A stretch of 64,000 bases of DNA from Ferriphaselus sp. R-1 (GCF_000746095.1 NZ_JQKP01000001.1:401729-465728), one strand, 5' to 3'; shown: positions 10,242 through 19,836, numbered from the stretch's first letter. Numbers and translations are program-made. Notes: a model not told the origin generated them from the sequence alone.

Positions 10242-10856
10242 ATGCAGACCATCCTGATCGCCAATCCCAAAGGCGGGAGCGGCAAGACTACCTTGGCAGT
10301 CAACGTGGCATCCAGTCTGGCGTTTGCCGGCGGACAGGTCACTTTGCTGGATATGGACAGACAGCGCTCGGCCCGTCTCTGGCTGGAGCGGCGCTCGCCC
10401 GAGTTGCCGGTGATCTGGCCGCTGGAGACGCGGCGCGACGAGCGGCCCGAGGCGGATTGGCTGGTGATCGATTCCGCCGCCGGTTTGCACGGCAAGAATC
10501 TGGAGCGGGCCATCAAGCTCGCCTCCAAGGTCATCGTGCCGGTCGGAACTTCCCTGTTCGACATGCAGGCCAGTCAGGATTTCCTGGATCTATTGAGAGC
10601 AGAGAAAGCCGTGCGCAAGGGCAGGTTGCAGGTGGGCGTGGTCGGCATGCGCATGTCCGCCCGCACGCGTGCGGCGGCCGCGCTGGAGGAGTTCCTGGCC
10701 GGTCTGGACCTGCCGGTGCTGGCCTGTCTGCGCGAGGCGCAGGTCTATGTGAACACGCTGGTAGAAGGCAAGAGCATCTTTGATCTGCCGTTGCATCAAA
10801 CGGTGCGCGAACGGGAGCAATGGGCCTCTTTGCAGCGCTGGCTGGAGAAGCCCTGA
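10242..10856 (+). CDS. Orphan ParA/MinD-type ATPase
   Basis: A compact 204-residue P-loop ATPase with the deviant Walker A motif KGGSGKTT at the N-terminus, followed by LLDMDRQRSARLWL (the DxDxQ pattern of ParA) and a Walker B-type segment WLVIDSAAG. ParA-like proteins position DNA or protein cargo. No parB, minE or plasmid replication gene is nearby, so the cargo cannot be inferred. It is flanked by ppx (divergent) and an acyltransferase gene (convergent). The ATG has an upstream GAAAGG. Confidence 0.85.
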   Translation: MQTILIANPKGGSGKTTLAVNVASSLAFAGGQVTLLDMDRQRSARLWLERRSPELPVIWPLETRRDERPEADWLVIDSAAGLHGKNLERAIKLASKVIVPVGTSLFDMQASQDFLDLLRAEKAVRKGRLQVGVVGMRMSARTRAAAALEEFLAGLDLPVLACLREAQVYVNTLVEGKSIFDLPLHQTVREREQWASLQRWLEKP

Positions 10857-10887
10857 GCTTGCGCATGCTGCCGTCACGCCGCCGCGA

Positions 10888-11739
10888 TCAGCGCAGGTCG
10901 TAGGTGTGGGGGTGCAGCGCGCTGGGCAGCATCAGCGAGTACAGCGCCGGTTCGGTTCCGTCCCGGCACGGGTCGGATGGCTGCGGCGAGGCAGCCACGG
11001 GGTGACGCAGGGCGAGGCTGATGCTGGCATGCGCATCCCTGGCCAGGCGGCGCCGGGTCTCCCCGGCGCAGGGGAGTTCGGCCAGCCCGGTCAACGTGAC
11101 GTGCAGGTCCGGACTGCGCAGGATGCGCCAAAGTGAACGTGGCAGGGTGGTTGTCCCGATGATGTCGGCGGCCCGCGACGGGCGGCCATCGCGGTCGTGA
11201 TAGCGGATGGCGACAGGGCGTACCGGTACCTGGCAATCGATGGCACTTTGCAGCAGGATGGAGTGGAAATGGCCTGGCAGCTTGCCTGCGCTGGCCGCCC
11301 CCTCCGGGAACAGGATGACCGATTCTCCGCCGCGCAGTCTTGCCGTGATCTGGTCGCAGAGTCGTGCGCTGTCATCCGCTGTCGGAGGTCGGTCGCTCCA
11401 GCGCCGGGCCCCTCCGGTCAGCGGCCAGAAGCGCAACCCGTTCCCCGTGACGCAGCGCTCAGGGGCGACAGCGCTCAGGGCGATCGCATCCAGCCAGGAA
11501 GTGTGATTGGCGACGACCAGTCCGGGGCGATGGATGTCGCGCAGCATCTGCCCCTGTGTTTGCAGGCGGATGTGGAGTAACTGCAGCAGGTCGCTGCACC
11601 AGCGTTGCAGCATGCGCCGTTGCCGCGCACGGCCCAGCAGCGGGCAGAGCAAGCCCAGCGGCACTCCACCGGCCAGATGAAGCAGGACGCGCATTGCCCT
11701 GAAGAGGACGAAGCGTAGCCGGGTCTTTCCTGGGTACAT
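10888..11739 (-). CDS. Lysophospholipid acyltransferase family protein (PlsC-like)
   Basis: A 283-residue member of the 1-acyl-glycerol-3-phosphate acyltransferase superfamily. The catalytic HX4D motif is NHTSWLD at about residues 93-99, and the acceptor-binding FPEGAAS motif follows near residue 145. A hydrophobic N-terminal stretch suggests inner-membrane association. It starts four bases after the stop of the EAL-CBS-GGDEF gene, so the two are likely one transcript. The acyl acceptor (lysophosphatidate or an aminolipid) cannot be told from sequence. Confidence 0.85.
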   Translation of the reverse strand: MYPGKTRLRFVLFRAMRVLLHLAGGVPLGLLCPLLGRARQRRMLQRWCSDLLQLLHIRLQTQGQMLRDIHRPGLVVANHTSWLDAIALSAVAPERCVTGNGLRFWPLTGGARRWSDRPPTADDSARLCDQITARLRGGESVILFPEGAASAGKLPGHFHSILLQSAIDCQVPVRPVAIRYHDRDGRPSRAADIIGTTTLPRSLWRILRSPDLHVTLTGLAELPCAGETRRRLARDAHASISLALRHPVAASPQPSDPCRDGTEPALYSLMLPSALHPHTYDLR

Positions 11740-11743
11740 ATGC

Positions 11744-13624
11744 TCAGTCGACCGGCATTAGTACTGCGCCTTGTCTGCGCGGTTCGATGAACAGGCTGTT
11801 GCCACGGATCTGTTTGGCCATCTTCTTGGCGCGAGCGCTCGCCGCCGAGACCTCGTGGTGTGACTCGAACCGGCGCGGGTCGATATGGACGGCACCGATG
11901 GACAGCGCGGGGGAGGGATGGAAGATGATGCGGCCCTGTCTATCCTCGCTCTCGTAACCACCGCGCCATCGATGCTCGTCGCTGAGCAAGGACGAAGAAA
12001 GCTCGGCAAAGGAGCGCAGCGCATCGTTACAGCGTTTCTGCCAGTCCGGGCTGCGCATCAACAGGATGAAGTCGTCCCCGCCTATGTGGCCGAGAAAGTC
12101 CAGCTTCGGATCGCAGGCATGATGCAGGATACGTCCGGTCATCTGGATCAGTTCATCGCCCTTGCTGTAGCCGTAGACATCGTTGAAGGGTTTGAAGTTG
12201 TCGAGGTCGCAATAGCAGGCGTAGAACGGTTCGCTGTCACCCAGCAGTCGTTCGATCTGTTCGTTGATCGGGACGTTGCCCGGCAGCATCGTCAGCGGGT
12301 TGGCGTAGCGGGCGGACTCGATCTGCATCTGGGTGATGACACGCAGCAAGCTCTGGCTGGTGCCTACCCCCAGATAGCGGCCACCTTCGGTGATCAGGAA
12401 GCCATCGGCGAAATGGCGGCCCTCGGTCTCGGTCAGGAACTGGCTCAGTTCCTGCACCGGGGTGTCCTTCTCGACCAGTAGCGGGGTTTGCATCATCTGC
12501 TGACAGGGTTTCTTGCCCAGCAACTCGCGGCGGAAAGGTTGGGCGAAACAGTCGATGAACGAGTAGCGGTTGATCATCCCGACCGGCTTGCCATTCTCCA
12601 CCACGGGGATGCTGTGCAGGTTGCCGGCCTCGGCGAAGCGTGCCAGAACGGTATCGTTATCGGTTTCGGGCGTGACCGGGTCGACATACGTCAGCAATTT
12701 GTGGGCGGTCACGCTGAGGTTGGACAGCACCGCGTTCTTGGGGTGTTCGGCGACGCGCGCGCGGTTGAGCACCTGGACGACTTCAGGCGGCGCGATCAGG
12801 GGCGGCGTGGGGCTGGGGCGGGCGATGAAATAGCCCTGGCCCATGGCGATGCCGATGTCGCGCAGGGTACGCAGCTCGGCCTCGGTCTCCACGCCTTCGG
12901 CGATGACCTGCGTGCCGCAACTGTCCGCGATCTGCTGGATGGATTTCAGGAACTGCAGCTTGAGCGGGTCGAGGTTCACGCCCTGCACGAAATGCATGTC
13001 GATCTTGACGAAATCGGGGCGCAGTTCCGACCACAAGCGCAGGCTGGAAAAGCCTTCGCCCAGATCGTCCATCGCGATCTGGAAGCCCATCTGGCGATAG
13101 TGCAACAGGGCGTTGCGCATCGCCTCGAAATCAAAGATGGGCTGGTTCTCGGTGATCTCGATGATGACCTGCTCAGGCGCGATGCCGAGCTTGTCCATGA
13201 ACGCCAACGTCTGGCCGTTTTTGAAGCTGGGATGGGTCAGCGCATCCGGGCTGATGTTGAGGAACAGCTTGCCCGGCAGGCGTAGCTGGGCGAAGCGCTC
13301 CAGCACCACTTGGCGGCACAGCATCTCGACCTCAAGCGCCCGGCCTTGCTGTTTGGCCGCGCTGAACAGGTTGCAGGGCGAGTGCAGCGGGCTGTTGGCC
13401 GGTCCCCGGATCAGTCCCTCGAAGCCGACGAATTCACCGCTGTCCATCGCCAGAATGGGCTGGAACAAGGCCGACAGGCTGCGTTTGCTGAGTACGGCAT
13501 CGAGTTCGCTCGAAGTCTCATCGTGCGGGATGCGGAACGGCAAGCCCAGAGTGTAGTGTTCGGTGCCGGAGAATTCTCCCAGGGTCCAGATCGGGGAGAG
13601 TTGCGGTTCGTTGGCATGTGACAT
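11744..13624 (-). CDS. EAL-CBS-GGDEF cyclic-di-GMP protein with reversed domain order
   Basis: A 626-residue soluble protein with the phosphodiesterase domain first. EAL domain at about 35-290: the signature reads EGL, but the other metal and catalytic residues are kept (NISP, IEITEN, MDDLGEG, VKID, AEGVE, GQGY). Two CBS motifs follow at about 310-440 (probable nucleotide sensor). The C-terminal GGDEF domain reads GGDDF and lacks an RxxD inhibitory site. It is therefore probably a phosphodiesterase with a regulatory cyclase domain. I chose the ATG at 13624 because AGGAGT sits seven bases upstream. A TTG at 13702 would give an unconvincing extension. It is divergent from ppk. Confidence 0.85.
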   Translation of the reverse strand: MSHANEPQLSPIWTLGEFSGTEHYTLGLPFRIPHDETSSELDAVLSKRSLSALFQPILAMDSGEFVGFEGLIRGPANSPLHSPCNLFSAAKQQGRALEVEMLCRQVVLERFAQLRLPGKLFLNISPDALTHPSFKNGQTLAFMDKLGIAPEQVIIEITENQPIFDFEAMRNALLHYRQMGFQIAMDDLGEGFSSLRLWSELRPDFVKIDMHFVQGVNLDPLKLQFLKSIQQIADSCGTQVIAEGVETEAELRTLRDIGIAMGQGYFIARPSPTPPLIAPPEVVQVLNRARVAEHPKNAVLSNLSVTAHKLLTYVDPVTPETDNDTVLARFAEAGNLHSIPVVENGKPVGMINRYSFIDCFAQPFRRELLGKKPCQQMMQTPLLVEKDTPVQELSQFLTETEGRHFADGFLITEGGRYLGVGTSQSLLRVITQMQIESARYANPLTMLPGNVPINEQIERLLGDSEPFYACYCDLDNFKPFNDVYGYSKGDELIQMTGRILHHACDPKLDFLGHIGGDDFILLMRSPDWQKRCNDALRSFAELSSSLLSDEHRWRGGYESEDRQGRIIFHPSPALSIGAVHIDPRRFESHHEVSAASARAKKMAKQIRGNSLFIEPRRQGAVLMPVD

Positions 13625-13744
13625 GGGGCGGACTCCTGTGGTCTGGTGGTTCGGTTGCAGCAACGGTACGGTGGGAAGGTTAGGCTGGCTTTGTTGCGTC
13701 AAGGTGACAGGGAGATGTGTTTTTGGTTACTGTTGTGATGGCGA

Positions 13745-13778
13745 CTGTCATCTTGTTGACATAAAAACCGCATAGACT
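13745..13778 (+). promoter_or_regulatory. Probable Pho box and -10 element upstream of ppk
   Basis: Two heptamers, CTGTCAT and TTGACAT, are separated by four bases, matching the PhoB-binding layout (first half perfect, second 5 of 7). Ten bases downstream lies TAGACT, a fair -10 element, at the spacing seen in PhoB-activated promoters. This would place transcription start at about 13784-13786. The link to PhoB is inferred. Confidence 0.55.
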
Positions 13779-13784
13779 GGCGAC

Positions 13785-15956
13785 ATGGACGAATCGAAAG
13801 CAAGTATGGGTATTGAACATGCTGTATCAGTGGTGGCGATCCCCGAGGGCGGTCGCCACCTGAAGGTCGGTGAGGACCGGGACTATCTGCCGCAGCAGCT
13901 CATCAACCGGGAGTTGGGGCTGCTGGAATTCAATCGGCGTGTGCTGTCACAAGCGGCGGATGCGCGTGTGCCCTTGCTGGAGCGCCTGAAATACCTGTGC
14001 ATAGTCAGCAGCAATCTGGACGAGTTCTTCGAGATACGCGTGGCCGGCCTGAAAGAGCGGATCAAGAGCGGTAGGGGCGCGGGCGGGGAGAACGGCACGG
14101 ATGCCGGTGAGGTGTTCGCGCAAGTGCGTGAGGAGGCTTACCGGATCATCATGCGCCAGTACCAGTTGCTCAATGAGGACATCTTCCCCGCACTCGCGGT
14201 GGAGGGAGTCCGCTTCCTGCGTCGCACCCACTGGAACGAGGTGCAACAGGCTTGGGTGAAGGATTTCTTTTTCCGTGAGGTGATGCCGGTGCTGACCCCG
14301 ATCGGGCTGGATCCGGCGCATCCGTTCCCGCGCGTGCTCAACAAGAGCCTGAATTTTGCGGTCGAGCTGGAAGGCAAGGATGCCTTCGGGCGCAGTTCGG
14401 CCAAGGCCATCGTGCAGGCTCCGCGCATGTTGCCACGCACCATCCCGGTCCCGCCCGAAGTGGCGGGATGCCCGCACGGGTTCGTGTTCCTCTCGTCCGT
14501 CCTGCATGCCCATGTCGGTGAGTTGTTCGCGGGTATGGAAGTGCTGGGCTGCTACCAGTTCCGCGTCACCCGCAACAGCGACCTGTTCGTGGACGAGGAA
14601 GAGGTCAAGAACCTGCGCACCAGCTTGCAGGGTGAGCTGCCGCAGCGACACTACGGCGACGCGGTGCGGCTGGAAGTGGCGGACAACTGCTCGTTACAGA
14701 TGGAAGCGTTCCTGTTGAGCCAATTCGGGCTGGGGGCTGAGGATTCCTATCGTGTGCACGGCCCGGTCAATCTGGTCCGCCTGATGGGCATCCCGGATCA
14801 GGTGGCTCGTCCCGACCTGAAGTTCCCGCCGTTCGTGCCCGGCATCCCCGGCGTGTTGCAGAAAAAGGGAGCGGACCTGTTCAAGGTCATCCGCAAGGGC
14901 GATGTGTTGCTGCACCATCCCTTCCAGTCGTTCAAGCCGGTGATCGATTTCATCGTTCAGGCGGCGAACGATCCCGCCGTGGTCGCCATCAAGCAGACGA
15001 TCTACCGGACTGGCGCAGACTCGGCCCTGATGGAAGCGTTGATCTCCGCCGCCCAGCGTGGCAAGGAGGTGACGGTGGTGGTCGAGTTGCTGGCGCGTTT
15101 TGACGAAGAAGCCAACATCAATTGGGCCAGTCGGCTGGAAGAGGCGGGGGCGCACGTGGTGTACGGCGTGGTCGGCCACAAGACCCATGCCAAGATGCTG
15201 ATGGTGGTGCGTCGTGAAGAGGGTAAGTTGCGCCGCTATGTGCATCTCGGGACGGGCAACTATCACCAGCGTACCGCCAGGCTGTACACCGACTTTGGAC
15301 TGTTCACCTGCAACGAGGCGATGTGCGCCGACGTGAACGAGATGTTCGTGCAGCTCACCGGGTTGGGGCGGGCGGGCAAGCTGCATCACTTGTGGCAGTC
15401 ACCGTTCACCCTGCATGCTGAGGTGCTGCGCGCCATCCGCAACGAGACCCGTCTGGCGCAGGCGGGCAAGGGCGGACACATCATCGCCAAGATGAACGCC
15501 CTGCTGGAGCCGGAGATCATCCTCGCGCTGTACGAGGCATCGCAGGCGGGAGTCAAGATCGACCTGATCGTGCGCGGCGTGTGCGCGCTGCGTCCGGGCG
15601 TGGCCGGGCTGTCCGAGAACATCCGGGTGATCTCCGTGGTTGGCCGGTTTCTGGAGCACACGCGCATCCTGTATTTCCGCAACGACCTGGCGCACGATGT
15701 CTACCTGTCCAGCGCGGACTGGATGGAACGCAATTTCTTTCGCCGCATCGAGGCCTGCTTCCCGGTACTGGACCGGAAGCTCAAAAAACGGGTGATAGGC
15801 GAAGGACTCAGGGTCTACTTGCGTGACAACACACAAGCCTGGCACATGGAAGCGGACGGCCACTACCGACTGAAGACATCACGCCGCGCGGCACCGAGGT
15901 GCGCGCAGCGCTCGTTGTTGCAAGACCTGGTCAGTCGGGCACCCCAGGTCGTATGA
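13785..15956 (+). CDS. ppk: Polyphosphate kinase 1
   Basis: Makes inorganic polyphosphate from ATP. The family's four-domain layout is visible. The N-terminal region has LLEFNRRVL and SNLDEFFEIR. The phospho-accepting histidine is in GHKTHAKM at residue 468 and the second conserved histidine is in HLGTGNYH. The C-terminal SADWMERNFFRRIE segment is intact. The usual length is 690-740 residues and this reading gives 723. The inferred transcription start nearly coincides with this ATG. The in-frame ATG at 13806 (MGIEHAV) may be the real start, since it leaves room for a short leader. Confidence 0.96.
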   Translation: MDESKASMGIEHAVSVVAIPEGGRHLKVGEDRDYLPQQLINRELGLLEFNRRVLSQAADARVPLLERLKYLCIVSSNLDEFFEIRVAGLKERIKSGRGAGGENGTDAGEVFAQVREEAYRIIMRQYQLLNEDIFPALAVEGVRFLRRTHWNEVQQAWVKDFFFREVMPVLTPIGLDPAHPFPRVLNKSLNFAVELEGKDAFGRSSAKAIVQAPRMLPRTIPVPPEVAGCPHGFVFLSSVLHAHVGELFAGMEVLGCYQFRVTRNSDLFVDEEEVKNLRTSLQGELPQRHYGDAVRLEVADNCSLQMEAFLLSQFGLGAEDSYRVHGPVNLVRLMGIPDQVARPDLKFPPFVPGIPGVLQKKGADLFKVIRKGDVLLHHPFQSFKPVIDFIVQAANDPAVVAIKQTIYRTGADSALMEALISAAQRGKEVTVVVELLARFDEEANINWASRLEEAGAHVVYGVVGHKTHAKMLMVVRREEGKLRRYVHLGTGNYHQRTARLYTDFGLFTCNEAMCADVNEMFVQLTGLGRAGKLHHLWQSPFTLHAEVLRAIRNETRLAQAGKGGHIIAKMNALLEPEIILALYEASQAGVKIDLIVRGVCALRPGVAGLSENIRVISVVGRFLEHTRILYFRNDLAHDVYLSSADWMERNFFRRIEACFPVLDRKLKKRVIGEGLRVYLRDNTQAWHMEADGHYRLKTSRRAAPRCAQRSLLQDLVSRAPQVV

Positions 15957-15959
15957 CGC

Positions 15960-16343
15960 TCAGGAGGCCTTGGGTCGACCGGTCTTGACCTTCTCCAGCG
16001 CACTCATCTCGGTGTGGAGCTGGGCCTCGTCCAGCTTGCTCAACAGGCGCAGACCTGCGCGGATCAGTTCGCTCTTCTTCACGTGCAGACCCGTCTTGAG
16101 GCAGAGCTGTTTGAGCTGCGCGATCCTGGCGTAATCATCCTGCGGCAGGGTAAAGCTATCCCGGATGACCTTCATCTTGGTCGGTTTGGCCTTCTTGTCC
16201 TTCTTCGCCTCAGCTTTGGGCGGTGCGGGGACGACAGGTGCGGCTTTGCCCGCTGCGGCGGCCTTGGTGCGAGTGGTGCGGGCGGGGGCGGTTCGGGTGG
16301 CAGGCGCTTGTTTGGCGGCAGGTGGTACAGTCTTGTCAGTCAT
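15960..16343 (-). CDS. Small basic protein with Ala/Lys/Pro-rich tail and a possible ribbon-helix-helix domain
   Basis: A 127-residue protein of unknown function. Residues 1-60 are low-complexity and rich in alanine, lysine and proline (RTKAAAAGKAA, KKDKKAKPTK), like H1-type histone tails. The rest (IRDSFTLPQDDYARI, then KKSELIRAGLRLL) resembles a ribbon-helix-helix DNA-binding fold. I chose the ATG preceded by AAGGAG. A longer open frame exists upstream but runs across the divergent promoter region and sixA. Its 3' end meets ppk tail to tail. A nucleoid or regulatory DNA-binding role is inference. Confidence 0.75.
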   Translation of the reverse strand: MTDKTVPPAAKQAPATRTAPARTTRTKAAAAGKAAPVVPAPPKAEAKKDKKAKPTKMKVIRDSFTLPQDDYARIAQLKQLCLKTGLHVKKSELIRAGLRLLSKLDEAQLHTEMSALEKVKTGRPKAS

Positions 16344-16433
16344 GACGCTCTCCTTCAGTGGTTGGTGTCGCGATAACAATATATACAGTATCTTCTTGCG
16401 GGTAAATTGTAATAATTCAATAGGGACAAAGAG

Positions 16434-16892
16434 ATGGAGCTTATCCTGTGGCGTCATGCCGATGCGGAATATGGTTTGCCCGACCTGGAGCGCGCGTTGA
16501 CGGCCAAGGGTCTGCGTCAGGCCCGTGGCATGGCCGAACTGCTGGCACCGCGCCTGCCCAAGACGGCGCGCATCCTGGTGAGCCCCGCCGTGCGCGCCCG
16601 CCAGACGGCGGCAGCGTTGGGGCTGCCCGTGCAGATCGAACCCGCTCTGGCACCCGATGCCACCGTCGCAGCGTTGTTGCAGGTGGCAGGCTGGCCACAG
16701 GCAGAGGGCTGCGTGGTGGTGGTTGGCCACCAGCCTACGTTGGGTCGCGCCGCTGCCCGCTTGCTCACCGGTCGTGACACCGATCTCAGTCTGCGCAAAG
16801 GCGCGGTGTGGTGGTTGAGCGGGCGTGAGCGGGAGGGCGTGGACGCGTCGGCGTTCCTGCGTTTCGCCGTGGGGCCGGAATTCTCCGAGTGA
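16434..16892 (+). CDS. sixA: Phosphohistidine phosphatase SixA-like
   Basis: A 152-residue histidine phosphatase. The catalytic motif is LWRHADAE with the nucleophile histidine at residue 8; VGHQPTLG near residue 100 carries the second catalytic histidine. In E. coli SixA dephosphorylates phosphohistidine signalling proteins such as those of the nitrogen phosphotransferase system. It is divergent from the Ala/Lys-rich protein gene across an AT-rich 90-base gap that must hold both promoters. Confidence 0.9.
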   Translation: MELILWRHADAEYGLPDLERALTAKGLRQARGMAELLAPRLPKTARILVSPAVRARQTAAALGLPVQIEPALAPDATVAALLQVAGWPQAEGCVVVVGHQPTLGRAAARLLTGRDTDLSLRKGAVWWLSGREREGVDASAFLRFAVGPEFSE

Positions 16893-16898
16893 AGCGAC

Positions 16899-18515
16899 TC
16901 AGGCGGTTTTGAATCGCCCCACCACCTCGCTCATACGCATGGCCAGTTCGTTGAGCAGCTCTGAGCGGGTGGCTGTGTGTTTGGCTGAAGTGTCGGTGAT
17001 GTCGAGTAGTCCCATCAGTTGTCGCACATCGCCCGAGATGTGCTTGCTGGAGCCGGTTTGCGCGTCGATGGCTGAGTGGATGTCCTGGATCAGCGTCAGG
17101 GTCTTTTCCGAGCCGTGCCGGATCTGTTGCGCGGCCTCGTCGGCCTGGCGCGCTTCGATCACTCCCTTGTTCACTTGCTGGATGACATGATGCATCGCCG
17201 AGGTCGCTTCGGTGGAGACCGTGTGGATCTCGTTGGAGAACTGGCTGATCTCGCGTGCAGACAGGCTGGTGCGTTCGGCCAGACTGCGTACCTCGTCGGC
17301 CACGACGGCGAAGCCGCGACCGTACTCGCCCGCGCGGGCCGCCTCGATGGCAGCATTCAGCGCCAGCAGGTTGGTTTGCTCGGCCACGTTGCGGATGATG
17401 GAGACCATACTCAGGATGTTCTGGCTGGCCGAGGTGAGCTCGTGGATCTTGTCGGCAGCCTGGCCCACCACGCTGGAGGCGGCATCGATCTCGTTGACGC
17501 TGGTCTGGATCGCACCGGCGCTCTGGATGGCGATGATGCCGGAATTTTCTACCAGCAGACTGGTTTCCTTGCTGCGTTGGGCGATCATCGATATGTTATC
17601 CGCCACGTTGATCAGCGATTGCCCCATCTGTGTGGCCAGAGTATTACCCTCGGAAAATGTGTGGGCCATCATCTGGGCGGACTGCTGCAGATCCAGTGAG
17701 GCCTGGACCATTTCCACGATGCAGTTCCGTAGTTCGATGAAGCTTTTCTGTACCACATCCAGCAACTGATTGAAGGCACTGATGGTTCTGCCGATCTCGT
17801 CCTTGCCGTTGACCGGCGCGCGCCGGGTGAAATCCAGCGAGGTCGAGATCGCCTGTACGGTGTTTTCCAGTGCCTTGAGTGGAGCGACGATGCTGCGGTA
17901 CAGAAAGTAGCTCACCGCTGCCAACAGCGCGATGGAGAGCAGCGTGACCAGACCGTAACCCAGCATCACCTGCTGGAAGATGTCGGCGAGGTCGGCGTTC
18001 GCCTCGGCCTGCGCCCGATCGGAGCTGATGCGCAATGCGTTCAAGGTCTGATGGATGATGTCGCCGGACGGTACGACGCTGCCGAAGGTGATGGCCGAGG
18101 CCAGCTCCTTGTTGCCCCGTCGGGAGGCTTGCACGGCTTCATCCAGCGCCGTGAAATATTCATCCGCGCTTTCCCGGACGAACTTGAACTGCTTTTGTTC
18201 CTGTGCGCCGGTGAACCGTACATCCACCGCGTCCAGACTATGCCGGAACGTCGCCTGGATGGTGCGCAGCTTCTCTTCTTGCGCATGCATCAGCTCGGGG
18301 TTTTGCTCATTGATGTGCGCCAATAGCACCGGCAGCACATCCTTGAACTCGGCGGACAGGTCGTGCAGCGCGATGACCGAGGGATAGGAATGCTCCGTCA
18401 GCCGGGTGACATTCTTCTCGATATGCGTGAACAGGAACAGGTTGATGCCGCCGACCATGAGGATGGTCATCACGGCGGTCAGTAGCAACAGCACTAGGCG
18501 TTTGGCAATGGACAT
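16899..18515 (-). CDS. Methyl-accepting chemotaxis protein
   Basis: A 538-residue transmembrane chemoreceptor. TM1 lies near residues 5-30. A four-helix-bundle type periplasmic sensor (about 35-185) is followed by TM2 (near 190-212), HAMP (about 213-265), and a cytoplasmic signalling domain with the conserved hairpin [20 protein letters not shown] and EVRSLAERT. The ligand is unknown. I chose the ATG preceded by GGAG that begins [12 protein letters not shown], which gives a proper membrane anchor. An upstream in-frame start would add 37 unconvincing residues. No che genes are in the window. Confidence 0.93.
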   Translation of the reverse strand: MSIAKRLVLLLLTAVMTILMVGGINLFLFTHIEKNVTRLTEHSYPSVIALHDLSAEFKDVLPVLLAHINEQNPELMHAQEEKLRTIQATFRHSLDAVDVRFTGAQEQKQFKFVRESADEYFTALDEAVQASRRGNKELASAITFGSVVPSGDIIHQTLNALRISSDRAQAEANADLADIFQQVMLGYGLVTLLSIALLAAVSYFLYRSIVAPLKALENTVQAISTSLDFTRRAPVNGKDEIGRTISAFNQLLDVVQKSFIELRNCIVEMVQASLDLQQSAQMMAHTFSEGNTLATQMGQSLINVADNISMIAQRSKETSLLVENSGIIAIQSAGAIQTSVNEIDAASSVVGQAADKIHELTSASQNILSMVSIIRNVAEQTNLLALNAAIEAARAGEYGRGFAVVADEVRSLAERTSLSAREISQFSNEIHTVSTEATSAMHHVIQQVNKGVIEARQADEAAQQIRHGSEKTLTLIQDIHSAIDAQTGSSKHISGDVRQLMGLLDITDTSAKHTATRSELLNELAMRMSEVVGRFKTA

Positions 18516-18710
18516 GACACGGGACTCCAGGTAATGGTTTATCCCATTATGTGGTCCGCTTGTTGCAGGACGATGAAGCCTTGTGGTGCCCTGATAACTC
18601 GAATTTTTCTGTAAAGAATAATTCATCAGGGCGTAACACTGTCTGGCTACGATGCGCGCCGTCGCATAGGGCGGCTCACAACACCAATGATAGAACTAAG
18701 GAGAGATTCC

Positions 18711-19811
18711 ATGATGTACAAGAAACTGATCGCACTGGCTGTGACGGCTGCCGTGTCTGCACCCGCGCTGGCTGACAGCAACGTGACTGTCTACGGCCTG
18801 GCCCACGTGTCGGTCGATTCGGTCAAGCAAGGTGCAGGCGTCGATGCGCTGAAGGTGTCCAGCAATGTGTCCAAGTTGGGTTTCAAAGGTAGCGAGGATA
18901 TCGGCGACGGTCTGAGCGCCATCTGGCAGATCGAGCAACAGATCAACATCGACAACTCGACCGCCAACGTCAGCACCCTCGCCACCCGCAACTCCTTTGC
19001 CGGCTTGAAGAGCGGCGCAGGCACCGTGTTGCTGGGCCGTCACGACACGCCTTACAAGATCGCCACCCGCAGGCTGGACGTGTTCGGCGACTACTTGGCC
19101 GATAACCGCACCCTGATGGGCGGTGTGGCTGGCAAGAGCGTCGGCTCTTCCTTCGATGGTCGTCCGACCGATGTGCTGGCCTATATCACGCCTGATCTGG
19201 GCGGCTTCACGGGCGCGATCGCCTATGTCGCTGGCGCAGAAGGACAGACTCTGGCCGCCGACAAGAAAGGCTCCGCCATCTCGGTCGCCGGTATGTTCAA
19301 CATGGCTGACTTCTACGGCAGCTTGGCCTACGAAGAGCACACCTTCGGTACGGCTGGCACCGGCACCATCGCTGGCGCAGCGGCACTGGCTGGTTTGAAG
19401 GAGTCTTCTGCCAAGCTGGGTCTGGGTTACAAGATCGCGGATGCATTGGATTTGGGCGTCGCCTATGAAAAGAGCACCGACAATTTCGGCGCGGCGAATG
19501 CCAATAAGTACGGTCACAACGCGGCTTACGTGTCGGCCAAGTATGCGTTCGGCGCACACGCGCTGAAGCTGGCTTACACCAAGGCTGGCGCAACCGCTAC
19601 GGCCAACACCGGTGCGACCCAAATCTCCGCTGCTTACGAGAACAGCCTGAGCAAACGTACCTCGGTGTATGCCCTGTACACTCAGCTGAACAACGGTTCG
19701 GCAGCCAACTACAACTTCGCGACTGCTGGCTCCACCGCAGGTGGTGTTGCCACGACCGGGCTGGGCAAGAACCTGTCTGCGATCTCGTTGGGCATGAAGC
19801 ACTCCTTCTAA
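18711..19811 (+). CDS. Gram-negative porin (Porin_4 type)
   Basis: Outer-membrane trimeric general porin of the betaproteobacterial type, 366 residues. Signal peptide MMYKKLIALAVTAAVSAPALA is followed by DSNVTVYGLAHVSV, the typical first strand. The protein ends in phenylalanine (MKHSF), as required for BAM recognition. The middle has an arginine-containing constriction-loop-like segment (RPTDVLAYITPDLGGF). AAGGAGAG precedes the ATG. A perfect hairpin terminator follows, so this is a monocistronic, probably highly expressed gene. Confidence 0.93.
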   Translation: MMYKKLIALAVTAAVSAPALADSNVTVYGLAHVSVDSVKQGAGVDALKVSSNVSKLGFKGSEDIGDGLSAIWQIEQQINIDNSTANVSTLATRNSFAGLKSGAGTVLLGRHDTPYKIATRRLDVFGDYLADNRTLMGGVAGKSVGSSFDGRPTDVLAYITPDLGGFTGAIAYVAGAEGQTLAADKKGSAISVAGMFNMADFYGSLAYEEHTFGTAGTGTIAGAAALAGLKESSAKLGLGYKIADALDLGVAYEKSTDNFGAANANKYGHNAAYVSAKYAFGAHALKLAYTKAGATATANTGATQISAAYENSLSKRTSVYALYTQLNNGSAANYNFATAGSTAGGVATTGLGKNLSAISLGMKHSF

Positions 19812-19836
19812 GTCAGTGCGGTAAGTGTCATCTGAA

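Noticed and set aside
16344..16730. N-terminal extension of the Ala/Lys-rich protein
   Set aside because: The extension crosses the divergent promoter region and the start of sixA. The inner ATG has a good ribosome binding site.
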